Below are positions 31,746 through 43,700 of a stretch of DNA of 50,440 nucleotides, one piece after another. Source of the DNA: Thamnocephalis sphaerospora (lineage: Eukaryota; Zoopagomycota; Zoopagomycetes; Zoopagales; Sigmoideomycetaceae). Below the pieces are notes generated by a model that ran no database searches, had not been told where the DNA came from, and saw nothing but the letters and a program-made list of their open reading frames with translations. The stretch's first letter is position 1, and each line of letters opens with the position of its first letter. The position numbers and the translations under genes are program-made. The DNA lies in contig KZ992469.1 of the NCBI GenBank assembly GCA_003614735.1, positions 1 through 50,440 on the forward strand, in the 5' to 3' direction.

Positions 31746-32466
31746 GTGAGCAAAACTACTTTATGGCTGCAGCACCTGTAATCCACTTTAAAACAGACCG
31801 CAATGAATGAACGGACCCCGGAAATAATAGGTATGATACCTACTTGGAAGCCGGCGCGCAAAGACATTGACCTTTGCAACGTGCTCAGATGCTGTCACGC
31901 GGTAACGGCAATTTTCGCACCACCCCTGCCGACCACTGTAAACGCACTAGAAAGCAGATACGCGGCATGTCTATATTTCAGCCGTGCCCATGCATGGCGT
32001 GCTCAGCTGACTGCGATAACGGTCATAATCCGACTACGGGCTTGGCCATGAGTAAAAGTAACCCCCGATGCACTGCGTAAATTCACAATGAATTTCTGCT
32101 CCATGGTAACCATCTACAGCCCAGTGCCCACGATCACTATCTTCATGGCCGCACGCGCATATAGGAACGACACACTTGTCAACTGAGCGCAGCACGCTGC
32201 TAAAGCACGTCCGTTGTATCTTTTCTCAGCTGTCCTGTGCGTGTCTGGTCCTTACTTTGGTTTGTAATTGTCTGGTACAGCAGCGAGCATTAACAGCAGA
32301 AAGATACGCACCAGCACCGGCCAGGCAGCACACACTTCAACCTGATCACATAGTGGGCTGTATGGCATAGGCGCTCACTTTGTAGAATCGGCGGTTTTAC
32401 GGACCATTACAGGCTCAGCATTACAGCAAACTATTGATTCTGCAAACCACAAAGTTAGTTACGTCA
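31746..32466. other. Region upstream of the PDR transporter, unresolved
   Basis: About 720 bp between divergent genes. On the - strand, fragments such as EHVAKVNVFARRLP joined by GTAGGT...TTACAG to a short tail and stop (around 31760-31860) look like the end of another small gene. So does an open piece starting at a - strand ATG near 32109. I could not build a complete model. The rest should be the promoter of the transporter at 32467. Confidence 0.25.
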
Positions 32467-35400
32467 ATGCAGAGATTAGGGGTCGCCGAGACTTTTGGTA
32501 GCAGCATCGAAAGTGATAGCATGCACAGCCAACCTAGCACTAGCACATCTACGCCCTCGAGGCAACAATTTGCGGCTGTGCACCGCGCCAGTACTGCTAA
32601 TGTCTACGAGCCTGCTGCATCCGGCGATTCCGAGCTTGTGTTTGGCGAGACAACCCGTGTTAACGTGCGCAGTGCCAAAGAGCAGTACGCTCGGCTCACG
32701 CGCAGCCACAGCGCACGGTCTGCCGCGCCGCCACCGGCCGCGCTGGAAAAAGGTGCCCTTGATGTTGATGGCATCGATCTTGCTGCCTTGCTCAACAGAC
32801 GCGTGGACGAGGATCACCAGCGTGGTGTGCGCAAAAAATGCCTGGGCGTCACTTTTCGCGACATCCTGGTAACAGGAGATGCCACGGGCAGGGAACACAT
32901 CCAGACAGTGTGGTCACCCTTCCTGCACGCCGGACGTGCCATCATCAACGCATTGCGCTTCAACTGGTGCCCACCTCCCGAAGAGCCGGTCAGAATTCTT
33001 CGCGACATTACCGGGCTGTGCGCGAGCGGTGAAATGCTGCTGGTTTTGGGCGTGCCTGGCTCCGGCTGCTCCACCCTTTTGCGCGTGCTTGCCAACCAGC
33101 GACAGACCTACAAAGAAGTGCTGGGCCACGTTGCTTATGGTGGCATTCCTGCAGAAGAGATGGTCAAAAACTTCAAGGGCGAGGTCGCCTACAACCAAGA
33201 GGACGACGTTCACTATCCAATGGTAGGTCTGCGATGACGAGACCTGGATGTCCATGCGCAACGACCGTTTACGTGCTAAACTCCACCCATCTGCAGCTGA
33301 CGGTCAAGCATACACTCGACTTTGTTGGCCGATGCCGCACACCTGGCCCCAACATTGTCAGCGAGCCAAGCCTGTTTATTCGTGACATGGTGCACACGGC
33401 TACCGCGGTGCTGGGGCTTTCTCACTGCCTCCACACGCTGGTTGGCGACGAAAGAATTCGTGGTGTGTCAGGCGGCGAGCGCAAGCGCGTGTCCATTGCA
33501 GAGCAGATTATCACACAGGCGCCAGTCAGCATCTGGGACGGCAGCACAAAAGGACTGGACGCGTCCACAGCTCTCGACTTTGTGCGCTCGCTGCGCATCA
33601 GCACCGATGTTCTGCAGCGCTCCACTATCGTTACGCTTTACCAGGCCAGCGAAAGCATCTACAGGCTCTTTGACAAGGTGCTGCTACTTGACAAAGGTCG
33701 CTGCCTCTACTTTGGACCGACAGCCGGTGCGAAGGCCTACTTTGAGAAACTTGGCCTACAGTGCCCTTTGCGCATGACCACGCCTGACTTTCTTACTGGC
33801 GTGATGCAGATCAAACGCAGACACATCCAGCCTGGCTACGAGAGAGCGGTCCCAACGACGACCAGGGAGTTTGCCGAGCGTTTTCGTAACAGCGCTGAGG
33901 GCCGCGCGGTCGTCGACGAATTGAACTCATACGAGGCACAGCTGCAGCGCGATCGACCAGACGTCGAGTTTCGCAAGGCGATGGCGCAAACGCGACACAA
34001 AATCGTGCACAAGCGATCGTCATACATCACTCCCTACCACCATCAGCTGAAGGCATGCCTAGCGCGCGAGTTTCATCTAATGAGCGGCAACCGCGCTGAA
34101 TTCGCATCGAGTCTAATTTTCAACGCCATCATGGCCATCATTACTGGCTCAGTCTTTTACAAGCTCCCGTTAAACAGCTCGGGCGCATTCACGCGCGGCG
34201 GAATCCTCTACTTTTCACTTCTGTTCAACTCGCTTTTCTCGCAGGCAGAAGTGCCAAAATCATTCTTTGGTCGCGGTGTACTCTACAAGCACAAAGCACT
34301 TGCGCTTTACCACCCGTCGGCCTACTACATTGCGCAAGTGCTCGCAGACGTTCCGCGTCTCTTCCTGCAGTCTCTCCTATTTTCGGCGCTCATCTACTGG
34401 ATGGTTGGACTGCACTCCACGGCCTCCGCCTTTCTCACCTATTTCCTCATCCTATTTCTCGCTGGGCTAACTATGACAGCGCTTTTTCGTCTGCTGGCGT
34501 CTATATCGCCCGACATTGAATTTGCTAGCATTCTCTCGGGTACTCTTCTACTTACCCTGCTGCTCTACACTGGATACATCATTCCGCTCAAATCGATGCG
34601 CAACTGGTTACTCTGGATCCGCTACATCAACCCTCTTGCCTGGGCATTCGAAGCGCTGGTGCTCAATGAGTTTGCGGATTTGGTGCTCACCTGTGCGCCA
34701 CCGAATCTACTGCCGTTTGGGCCTGATTATAACGACCTGACGGGCCAGACGTGTACTTTGGAAGGCGCACAGCCTGGGGACACGCTCGTCTCTGGCGAAG
34801 CGTATCTCCGCGCAAAGTTCAACACCTCTGTTGAAATGTTGTGGCCAAACATTGCCATCACTATCGGTCTTTGGCTGTCGTATGTGCTCATAACCTGCTT
34901 TGTAATCGAGACTTTAGAGTTTGGCAAGGGCGGCTATACCACCAACGTTTACAAGTCCAAGTCGACCAGACCTGCGCAAGAGCATACCATGTCCGAGACA
35001 GATAGCACTCGCACAGGGGTAACCCGGGCAGTCCGACAGCGTGCGGCAATGCCAAGTATACCGGAACAGCTCCAGGTACCTACCGAGTCTTCTAGTAGCA
35101 TCGATGCACTCGTAGAACCGACACAATTTGTTCAAGTGGATCTCGATGACGAGGTGCCCATCTTCTTATGGAATCGTGTCAGCTATGCCGTGCCCTTCAA
35201 ATCCGAATCAGGCCACTCGCTTCAACTACTCAACAATGTAACCGGGTGGGTAAAACCCGGTGAACTCATTGCACTCATGGGAAGCAGCGGTGCGGGCAAA
35301 ACAACCCTGCTGGATGTGCTAGCTCAGCGCAAGTCTGCTGGTGCTATGTTTGGTGATATTTGGCTGCAGAAGCGGCATCCAGGTCCGGACTTTTGCCTGC

Positions 35401-37262
35401 TCACAGGCTACAGCGAACAAATGGACATACATAATGGCTTTGCAACTGTGCGCGAAACTATCCGCTTTTCGGCCTATTTGCGTCGATCCCAGACTGTTAG
35501 CAAAGTGGAAAAGGACCGCGACGTGGAGCATGTCATACGGCTGTTGGAGCTTGAGGAAATCGCCGACGCGCTGATCGGATCTGCCGAAACAGGAAAAGGC
35601 ATTTCGGCCGAGGAGCGCAAGCGTGTCTCCATCGCCGTTGAACTCGTCGCCAAGCCGGTTGTTCTATTCCTCGATGAGCCGACATCAGGATTAGGTGCGT
35701 TACGGCGCAATATGTAAGCTATCAAAGACACAGCACTCACGAACGTAGCGCCATCGCAGATTCGCAAGCCTCACTTGGCATTGTATCGTTCCTGCGTCGT
35801 TTAGCCGATGAAGGCCAAGCAGTGATATGCACAATCCACCAGCCGTCCGCGGTGCTGTTTGAGCACTTTGACAAACTGCTGCTGCTGGTACGCGGAGGAA
35901 AACCCGCGTACTTTGGCGAAATAGGTCGCGATGCGCGCACCCTGCTTTCTTACTTTAAACGCCACGGCGCGCCAACCTGCCCACGTCAAGCAAATCCAGC
36001 AGAATACATTCTCGATGTGGTCGGCGCTGGTGTTTCCGCGGCGGCCTCACAAAACTGGCCAGCCATTTGGGCCGACTCGCCGGAAGGACAGAGGGTCAAC
36101 ACTATGGTCGACCATTACTCAACATGCTGCAGACGCAGTACTAGCTCAGACACCAGCATACAGGGTGACAGCACTTTGACTGACAAAGAGCGCCCTCGTA
36201 AGGAAAGCGTGCGACAGTATGCCACCGGCTATCTTTACCAGGGCAGCATGGTGACGCAGCGTATGCTGCTCAACTACTGGCGCATGCCCAGCTACAATGT
36301 TGGTCGCCTATTAAGTCAGGTAGTATTAGCTCTGGTGCTTGGATTGAGTTTCTACCAGCTTGGATACGATGTAGGATCAATGGCAGACAGACTTTTTGCG
36401 CTCTTTCAGACAGTGGTTCTCGGCATTATCGTCAGCACAGACGTGCTACCGCAGTACTTTGCACAGAAAGCGCTTTTTGTCCGCGAGACTGCATCTGGCT
36501 ACTACTCCTGGTGGGCGTTTACCACGGCAATGCTGCTTGCTGAGCTACCTTTTGTATTACTGAATTCGACCGTGTTTTTCGCCATCAACTACTTTGTCAC
36601 CAGCTACAATCCGGCATCCGATCGTGCACTCTACTTTTATCTGATGTACACACTCTTTATGGTATTTTCGGCCACCTTTGGTCAGTGCCTTGCTGCGATA
36701 ACGCCCAACATCGGAGTCGCCATGCTGTTTATCCCCTTCTTCTCGTCCATAATGGCCCTGTTCAGCGGCGTTACTATATCATACGCGGATATGCCTGGAT
36801 TCTGGCGGTCCTGGATGTATTGGCTCAGCCCGTATCACTACGTAATTGAGGTAAGCATCCATGCACTCTTTCTCGCGACAGGTGTGCCAATGTGCCATCA
36901 TACCAAGCACAATTCTCACTCTGTCCCGTGCTCTACAGGGGCTACTAACCAACGACTTGCAAGGCACAAAATCTCATTGCAAAAGTAGCCAGTTTACGCT
37001 TGTTGAGCCGATTGCCGGGCAGACGTGCGGCGCATACTTTGAAAGCTTTTTGAAAGACAGCATCGGATACATTGACAATCCCGGCGACAGCACCGGGTGC
37101 CGTTATTGTCCGTTCAGCGCAGGCGACGAGTTCTACAGACCCTTTGACTGGAGCTACTCGAACCGCTGGCGCAACTATGGCATTGTCGCTGGCTTTATCG
37201 TGGTCAACATTACCATAACCTGCCTGGCAATGTCTCGCTATCGCGTTGCTAGACAAAAGTAG
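32467..37262 (+). CDS. Full-length PDR-type (ABCG) multidrug ABC transporter
   Basis: Four exons (32467-33222, 33297-35694, 35760-36850, 36939-37262) join in phase into 1,522 residues, with layout NBD1-TMD1-NBD2-TMD2 typical of fungal pleiotropic drug resistance pumps. NBD1 has the Walker A variant GVPGSGCST with Cys for Lys, signature VSGGERKRVSIAE and WDGSTKGLD. NBD2 has a full Walker A (GSSGAGKTT), a degenerate signature (ISAEERKRVSI) and Walker B LFLDEPTSGLD, followed by CTIHQPS. This crosswise degeneracy is normal for the PDR family and leaves one catalytic site. Each TMD has about six helices, with a large extracellular loop containing cysteines before the last helix. It would export lipophilic drugs or lipids at the plasma membrane. 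Specificity is unknown. Confidence 0.93.
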
Positions 37263-37313
37263 GCTATATATGACATCTAGCTGCGGAGCACCGTGCGTTG
37301 AGCTGATATTTAC

Positions 37314-37521
37314 CTTTTTACCAATGCACAGCATGGCAAGCAGAACAAGAAGACTATCCGATGAAAATGCAAGACCAGTGAATGCAATGGACCAGCGCCA
37401 AAATTGCACGGAGAGGTACACACAAGCAAGTATCGTATCAGCTGTGCTCCCGTCTAGACTTGGTTCTACCGCTTAGATCGGCCTCTATTGCACAGTTGGA
37501 GGCCAGCGATAATGTGGCCAT
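37314..37521 (-). CDS. Possible small membrane protein (5' part only)
   Basis: A TATA element (TATAAATT on the - strand, 37598-37605) stands about 80 bp upstream of an ATG at 37521. A 52-nt exon (MATLSLASNCAIEADLS...) can be joined through GTAGAA...GCACAG to a second exon. That exon encodes hydrophobic stretches (SIAFTGLAF, LLVLLAMLCIG) and ends KK before GTAAAT. The remaining exon(s) would run into the 3' end of the PDR gene on the other strand. Weak model. Confidence 0.25.
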
Positions 37522-37775
37522 GTAAACAGATCTGCCTGAAAGCGCAAATGTCGTGAATACACGGGCTGTATGCAATGTGACACTTATTTTTACTAAAAAT
37601 TTATACTACGCCTGAATACGCGGTCATATTCTGGTGCGTATGGAGTGGCAAACTAAAATGCTGTACACGTAGCATTCAGGTGCTCGTCCAATGCCCGCGG
37701 CTTTCGGTACATGTGCCGCAAACCACCCATTAGATTGGCGACAAATGCAGATGCCACGTAAGCAATTGCACCAGC

Positions 37776-40700
37776 TTAGGCAAGCTTCATGAATATAAGA
37801 TAATATGCCTATGTAGATATCGAGTCGCAGCATCACGATGGCATAAGCAGGACGTCACCGCAGACCAGAGTATGCCGCCACTTACATGCACAATAGGAAG
37901 GTACCGTTGCGACGAGTCAGGGGCTAGATCATCAATGTGGCATTCCTGGTAACTGTGATCCCAGTTATGCGGGTCGCGTGCATATCCGTTGGGCACAGTA
38001 ACAACAAGCTCTTTCAGCTTGAGCCGCTCATCAGAAAACTCGCGATTCATATCCTCCAACAGCAGCATTCCCATAGGATATAGCAGCTGTACATGGTCCT
38101 CCACAGTAGGCGTCTGTTCAGGCGTGGCATAGCTGCTTGCAAACTGAGACGAGGGCGAGTCTCCTGTCATCTCCACGTCTATGTTTTCGTCACTTTCTGT
38201 ACGGTCGGGATCCGAGTCCGCGGCGGCGCTCTTGAGTAGAGCGAGCCCTTTCAGTGCGCCAATGTCTGGCCGCGAAATACGTACATCCTTGACTCCGACA
38301 ATGAAGAATCCAGATACGCAAAGTGCATCATAAGTCCGCCGTGCAATTTGGACGATTTGCTTGCGGTACGCCGCAAGATGCTCGTTGGTGGGCAAAAGAG
38401 GGTGCTCCGGATCCGTGTCCTCTAGGTGCGGCACCACCACCACCGTTAAGGGAACATTCGCATCCGCCATGGGTGTCGCATCATAGAGCAGCTTCTCAAG
38501 ATGCGGAACATCATTTGCATCGTCGCCCAAATCGGTGATAAGACCCTTGATAAAGGATCGTGTTAGCGGGTGATACTGTGTGCTTTGATGCGCAATACCA
38601 CACATACCAATGTCATTAGCATCTGGTTGTTCTCGATAATCTGCCGCTTTCTCTGGTCCTCATAGTCGTCAGATACTGAGCCGCCTGCAGCACATCTACT
38701 ACTAACATCTCTACGATCGAGTGATGGTGCGCGCGCATGGTTGCCTCCCTAGTATGACAACCCAACTGTAACGTCAGTAACACGCATTTCTGCGCCTGCG
38801 CTTGCAGTCTATGCGCTTTTCGCTGCCAGGCAATTCTGCAACCTTACCGCCGGTAGTTCTGGATGCAGCCGAATTTCCAGCCAGTTGGTATCATCTTTGC
38901 CAAAGCGCTCCACCTGATACAAAACGCAGCGTTGACAAATAGGCCATGGCGCAGATACCAGCACACCTGCAGTCCCCTTTAACCCACCATGCGCGACATG
39001 CAAAGTTCCGGAAAGGTATATGGCGTGTCAGTGCGAAAGGTCCACACTGTACCCATGATCACGCTTTGCCGTTGGATTGGTAATGCAGGCACACGCCGCA
39101 ACCTTTCGGTGCTTGCAAGCACTGGCTTGTCGGCCACTATTTGCATTGTAACGGTGAGAAGACTTGTCGTTATCACTGTTGCCAGCCCTCGACAAGCAGC
39201 TCACCGGTATCGCAAAGATAATAGTCTTTGCGCTCATTCACTTTGCGTACAGTCATGATAAACTCGTGTGTAAAGCACAGGAAGTCATACTGAACACACA
39301 GGAACGTGCCTAGTCCAAAGGCAGAGCAATAGCGCTGCCGCTTAACCACCTGCATGTTCGACAGAGTAGTCAGTCTTGCGTAGCTGTTAACGTATGCTCA
39401 GTGCCAAATACACACCAGCTCTTCCAGCATATAACCATTGTCCAGATATGTACGCAAAAGATCAAAACCAACAGGAATATAGAAGCAAAACTCGCGATTA
39501 TCACCGATGCCAATCGTGCAGCGCCCGCCCATCTTTAGCAGTCTGCGTGTGCAAGTGTTCAAGATGGAAATGCGTATTAGCTCAGCAGCGTGCCTACGTA
39601 TTCGCCACCGGTAATCTGCTTACCGCCACGCTGTACGCGCCACCTTGCCCATTTCCCGGTAAAAGTCCTGTGAGTTGGCTAGACGAGATAGATCGCCTTG
39701 TAGACCGGCCGAATACTCCACACAGTCTTTGTAGGGCGGATGCGAAAGTACATGGTCGAAAGACTCATCCGAAAAGTGCTGACCAGAAAGATAGCGGGCG
39801 TCAGACTTGAGAATTACCGGGCGCATCTCACCGGTGATGCCAAACTCTGGTGGGATTGCAAAAGAACAATTGCGCTGCGACAGTGCAATAGCAGTCTTTA
39901 GACATGCCGCACAGAAACATGCAAATAGTCAGCATTTGCAGGCCTGCGCTCAGCTATCCGGGCTTACTGGGTTGATGTCCACGCCAATGCATCTGCAGTA
40001 AAATGCAGCCAATCATTAGGTTTACAAACATCATGGCTGTCGGCGTCGAATTCGCACTAAACATACCGTCTGTGGAGCAAGAAAGACTCGATGGCGTCGG
40101 TGCCGCGACCCAGAAAGTTGGACAAAATACGGTCGTTTTTGCGTGTGTACCGAAGCAGAGCGCTACGTCGATGGCCACACACAAGCTAATCAGCACGTAT
40201 TCAAACCCGACACGCCATAAATCGGTGTGCAAACACGTACCGACGCACAGTGTGAGGAAGCCATGTGCCTGTGATCGTCGACCAGCAGTACGATGCATCA
40301 GCGCCCGCGTCTATAATCTGCAGCATTCTAACCGCTTACCGTGGTAGTCTGTACCAGAATGTGTTGCCCCTAATTAACAAGACGCGCGTTGTGAGCAAAG
40401 AAAGTTGGTGGTGCAGACGCATCCAATTATCCACATACATCGCGGTGCTCTGCCAGGAATATCGTAGTATGTAGAGTCGTACGGTAGCGAGTACATTTGA
40501 TGCTCCTCTGGTCCATACGAGTCAAGGTACTGCGCATTGGATCGGGTCTCCTCAAATCGCCCGTCGGTATAGCAGCGGCGCGTCAAGTATGGATTGTGCA
40601 TGTAGTCATCTACATTGCCCACGTAATCGCCGGCCCCAGCAGGTAAGGTGGGCGCCAACGCTGCATCTTCGCCATTGCCAAACGGCGGCGGTAATGGCAT
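37776..40700 (-). CDS. DNA N6/N4 methyltransferase with a long C-terminal extension
   Basis: Thirteen exons on the - strand (40700-40439, 40369-40340, 40310-40241, 40162-40067, 39992-39968, 39895-39624, 39542-39416, 39349-39205, 39136-38988, 38913-38848, 38748-38608, 38545-37886, 37808-37776) join in phase throughout into 691 residues. After an N-terminal tail of about 85 residues come WATHSGTDYH, then ALLRYTRKNDRILSNFLGRG, which holds the SAM-binding motif I (about 137-142). CIGVDINP follows. The catalytic motif IV is SHPPY at about 212-216, then DLSRL...FYREM and GGRCTIGIGD. This order and wording match solitary bacterial site-specific DNA methylases (N6-adenine or N4-cytosine). The C-terminal about 270 residues end with LKLKELVVTVPNGYARD...YLPIVHAYYLIF, like the tail of a second, truncated methylase. 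The target base cannot be told from sequence. The gene starts 52 bp after the ePHD gene ends. Confidence 0.85.
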
Positions 40701-40752
40701 TAATTCTCCTGTTTCCGTCTTGGTGCGTGTTGGGTTTGTGGGCGCCGAGGAG

Positions 40753-43700
40753 CTAGCAAAGCACCGCTCGCAAACAAGTACACCATGGAAAACTATGCCC
40801 GCGAGCGGTTAGCACATTCTGCTTAACAGCCGCGTCACCCTTTCTTCTCCTCAGCAACACTAACTCTTTCTCCATGTTGGCGAGGCATCCGTCCAGCAAT
40901 AAGAGCAGCGCGTGATTCTCCCAGAACGTACACCTCGCATGCCAGACCATGGGCCGACGGCAGCGCGTGCTGGTGTGCACCACGCATCCGGTTAGCGCCG
41001 CAATGCCAGTGCAGCTGTGCAAGCACTCACACTTCTTTGCCGGTCGCTTGGCCACAGCATTGGCCCCGGTGCCAGCCTCTAGCGTTAACGCTTCTTTGGC
41101 TATAGTTCATTCGCCACAAGTCAGTGCGCCAAGTAATGCTGGCAAAATGGTGACCTTGTTGCCTCAAACACCCACTTTTGCGCACAAACATGCTCGGATC
41201 GTGTGAGTGCGTCCATTCTGCATCTTCCACCTCAAAGCACTAGAAGCACATAGCGTTAGCCGCACGCAGTGGGCACAATACTCTGCCTAGCCTACCTTCA
41301 AACACAGGTCATAAGTGCGGAAAAAGTCTTCGCATTCAGTGCAGCTAAACCACGTGTCCACCAGCGTTTCGCGACAGCTGTCACAAGAATAAATATCAAC
41401 ATAGGCATCTGGTAGATTGGTACAGAGTCAGCTAGGGCGTGCCGTGCTATGCCATGTGCTCTCTCTGCCAGCACTCACCGTGTCGACTGTTGCGTGCTTC
41501 ATGCTGTGGGCACCAAAACACAATACCGCGGCGAAAGTTCTCCAGCGGCTTTCCGGTGCATGCAATGTGAAAGCTACGCCGACACTTGGACTCGAAACAG
41601 CCGATGGTAGCACCGCGCTCCTGGCAAACAATGCAGCGCTGTACAGAGTTGAATACCGAGTAAACTAGCAACTGCCGCATGACGTCCGCCCAGCGAGCTG
41701 CACCTACCAACTTTTTTCCACGGCGCACGGCCGCTGCAACGTTATACCAGCGACCATCCGTCGCCACGTATACCTCGGGCGAAAACCGCGCGCACGCATC
41801 ATGCACCCAAAAACGATTACGTTGGCTGCTCACTGCTGGTGTTGCGACTGCAGCAGAGGGCGGTGCACCCACGGTAGCATCCAGCAGAGGCGCCGCTTCT
41901 ACCGAATCCGCGGATGCAGCGATGAGGGCGCACTCATTGGAGCCAGAATCAGCCGTGGTGATTGCGCGCGTACACCCATTTTCGATCGGCGTGCCTCCCA
42001 GAAGCAACAGCTGGCGACTACGCCGCTGACGACGAAGTGCGCCCCGTCTTAGTACTGCATGTTCTGCGGCACGCTTCACTGTCTGGTGATAATCTGGCAT
42101 AAGAAAGGGGTATGGTCCCACAAAACCGCCCAGCTCGCCGCCAGTCTCGTCGTCGTTGCATAATGCACAACGCCGGCGCTGTGCCCAGCGCTCTAGAAAG
42201 GCATAGCCGTTACTGAGGTCGACTAGGGAACGTGAAGCAGCATCTTCGCCGTCTACCGAAATGACATCGTGGCATCCTGCAGCGCTAAACTCATCCAGCG
42301 TCTTTGTAGGATCAAGCTCGTGTTCGCTCAGATCAAACGACCGGTCTACTTGATCCTCCTCATAGCGCAATGCTAGCTCTCCTGTTGTGCTGACGGAAGT
42401 GATGGTAGCCTCGTCCAGCACACACTGTTCTGCAAACGAGGAGCGAGGATGCTCGTGGTACCAAGGGAAGAAATTGGCAAAGCAGCTGGGTATTCGCAAT
42501 TTGCGTGCCTTATTAGCGCTCGTACCAACTTTCTGAGAGGCAAGTACACTACCTGATGCACAGTTCAAAGCTCTTGTAGTTGCGATCTTCGGCGGGGACC
42601 TCACAATAAGTGCAGTAGTAACGGAATTGGCGGATTACCATGCGGCACTGGTCACAGTAGAGTAGCCATTGGTCGCCATCTGCACGAAACCAAATCAATA
42701 TCAGCATTCCGGTAGAATGCTGTGGTTCCTCCGGCCGCCCGTGCACAACCAACCGACCTTCGTCTGCCATCTCATCTTTGAAAAACTCAATTTCCAAACT
42801 TCCATCCACTGGATCGGGAACGCTATTCTGCGCTGGTGACGAAGTAACGGCACCACGACGTTTTTTGGCCGACTTGCGCTGACTGCGTTGTGTGCCCGAT
42901 GATATCACGTTTGCCTCCACGCTGCCATAGCCATCGTCCAAAAATTTGGCTCGCTTGTATAGCACTTTGGGCGAGACCTAGGTTTCAAGCATTCACCAAG
43001 TTGGCAAAACACGGTAAGTGACAACGGCCCAACGCTTATCGTTAATCCAAGTATAGCCTCGGAAATCCACCACTGTTTCTAATACCTGTTCCGCAAGCAT
43101 CCACGGAGCAAGAAGGGTGCGGCGCTTTCGACGTAGTCCAGTGGCAAACAAAGGCTCACAGCCCGGACAGAGTACTAAAGACTCGATAATGCGAAATTGC
43201 TGCGCCGGATCAAACGTCTCCACAGCCTCGGCCAAGCACGATTCACAACGAATGGTAACCGGCCCTGCGGAAAGCGTGACGCCACTGCCTATGTCTCCAC
43301 CGTCCTCTGCGGCATCTTGAATTGGTACAAACGGTGTGTCATCCGCGTCACTTTCGCCAGAAGAAAAGGATTCTGCAGTTACTGGGCTGTCCAGAATCTT
43401 ACCAACCGACCGCCGTTTACTACGCTTCTTCCGCGCAGAGCGTATTGATGGTCTGCGCGTTGCCTCCGCCTGCGCTGGCTACACGCAAAAGAGACGTGTT
43501 ATCAAGCGCACTATACCAAATACTGCGCCAGGCATTCTAGTTTGTTGAAAAACATACCTCAGAATGCTTCATCCGCCCTGCAAGTAGTCGCGACTGTGAT
43601 GCAGCCCGCGACAGAAAGAGAGGCACGCAGCTTGGACAGACCATCAGCTGTCCAACATGGGTTAGCTGACCTTGACCTACCGCTTCACCGCAGCACTCGC

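Noticed and set aside
33046-33075. Cys for Lys in Walker A of NBD1 as a loss-of-function sign
   Set aside because: This substitution is standard in fungal PDR transporters with one degenerate ATP site.
33322-33777. Alternative frame inside the PDR transporter
   Set aside because: The overlapping frame carries the ABC signature and Walker motifs without interruption; this one is a shadow.
37660-37776. Protein-like stretch AGAIAYVASAFVANLMGGL on the - strand just after the methylase stop
   Set aside because: It could be an alternative last exon of the methylase gene, but no donor closes the phase, and the AYYLIF end fits the family better.
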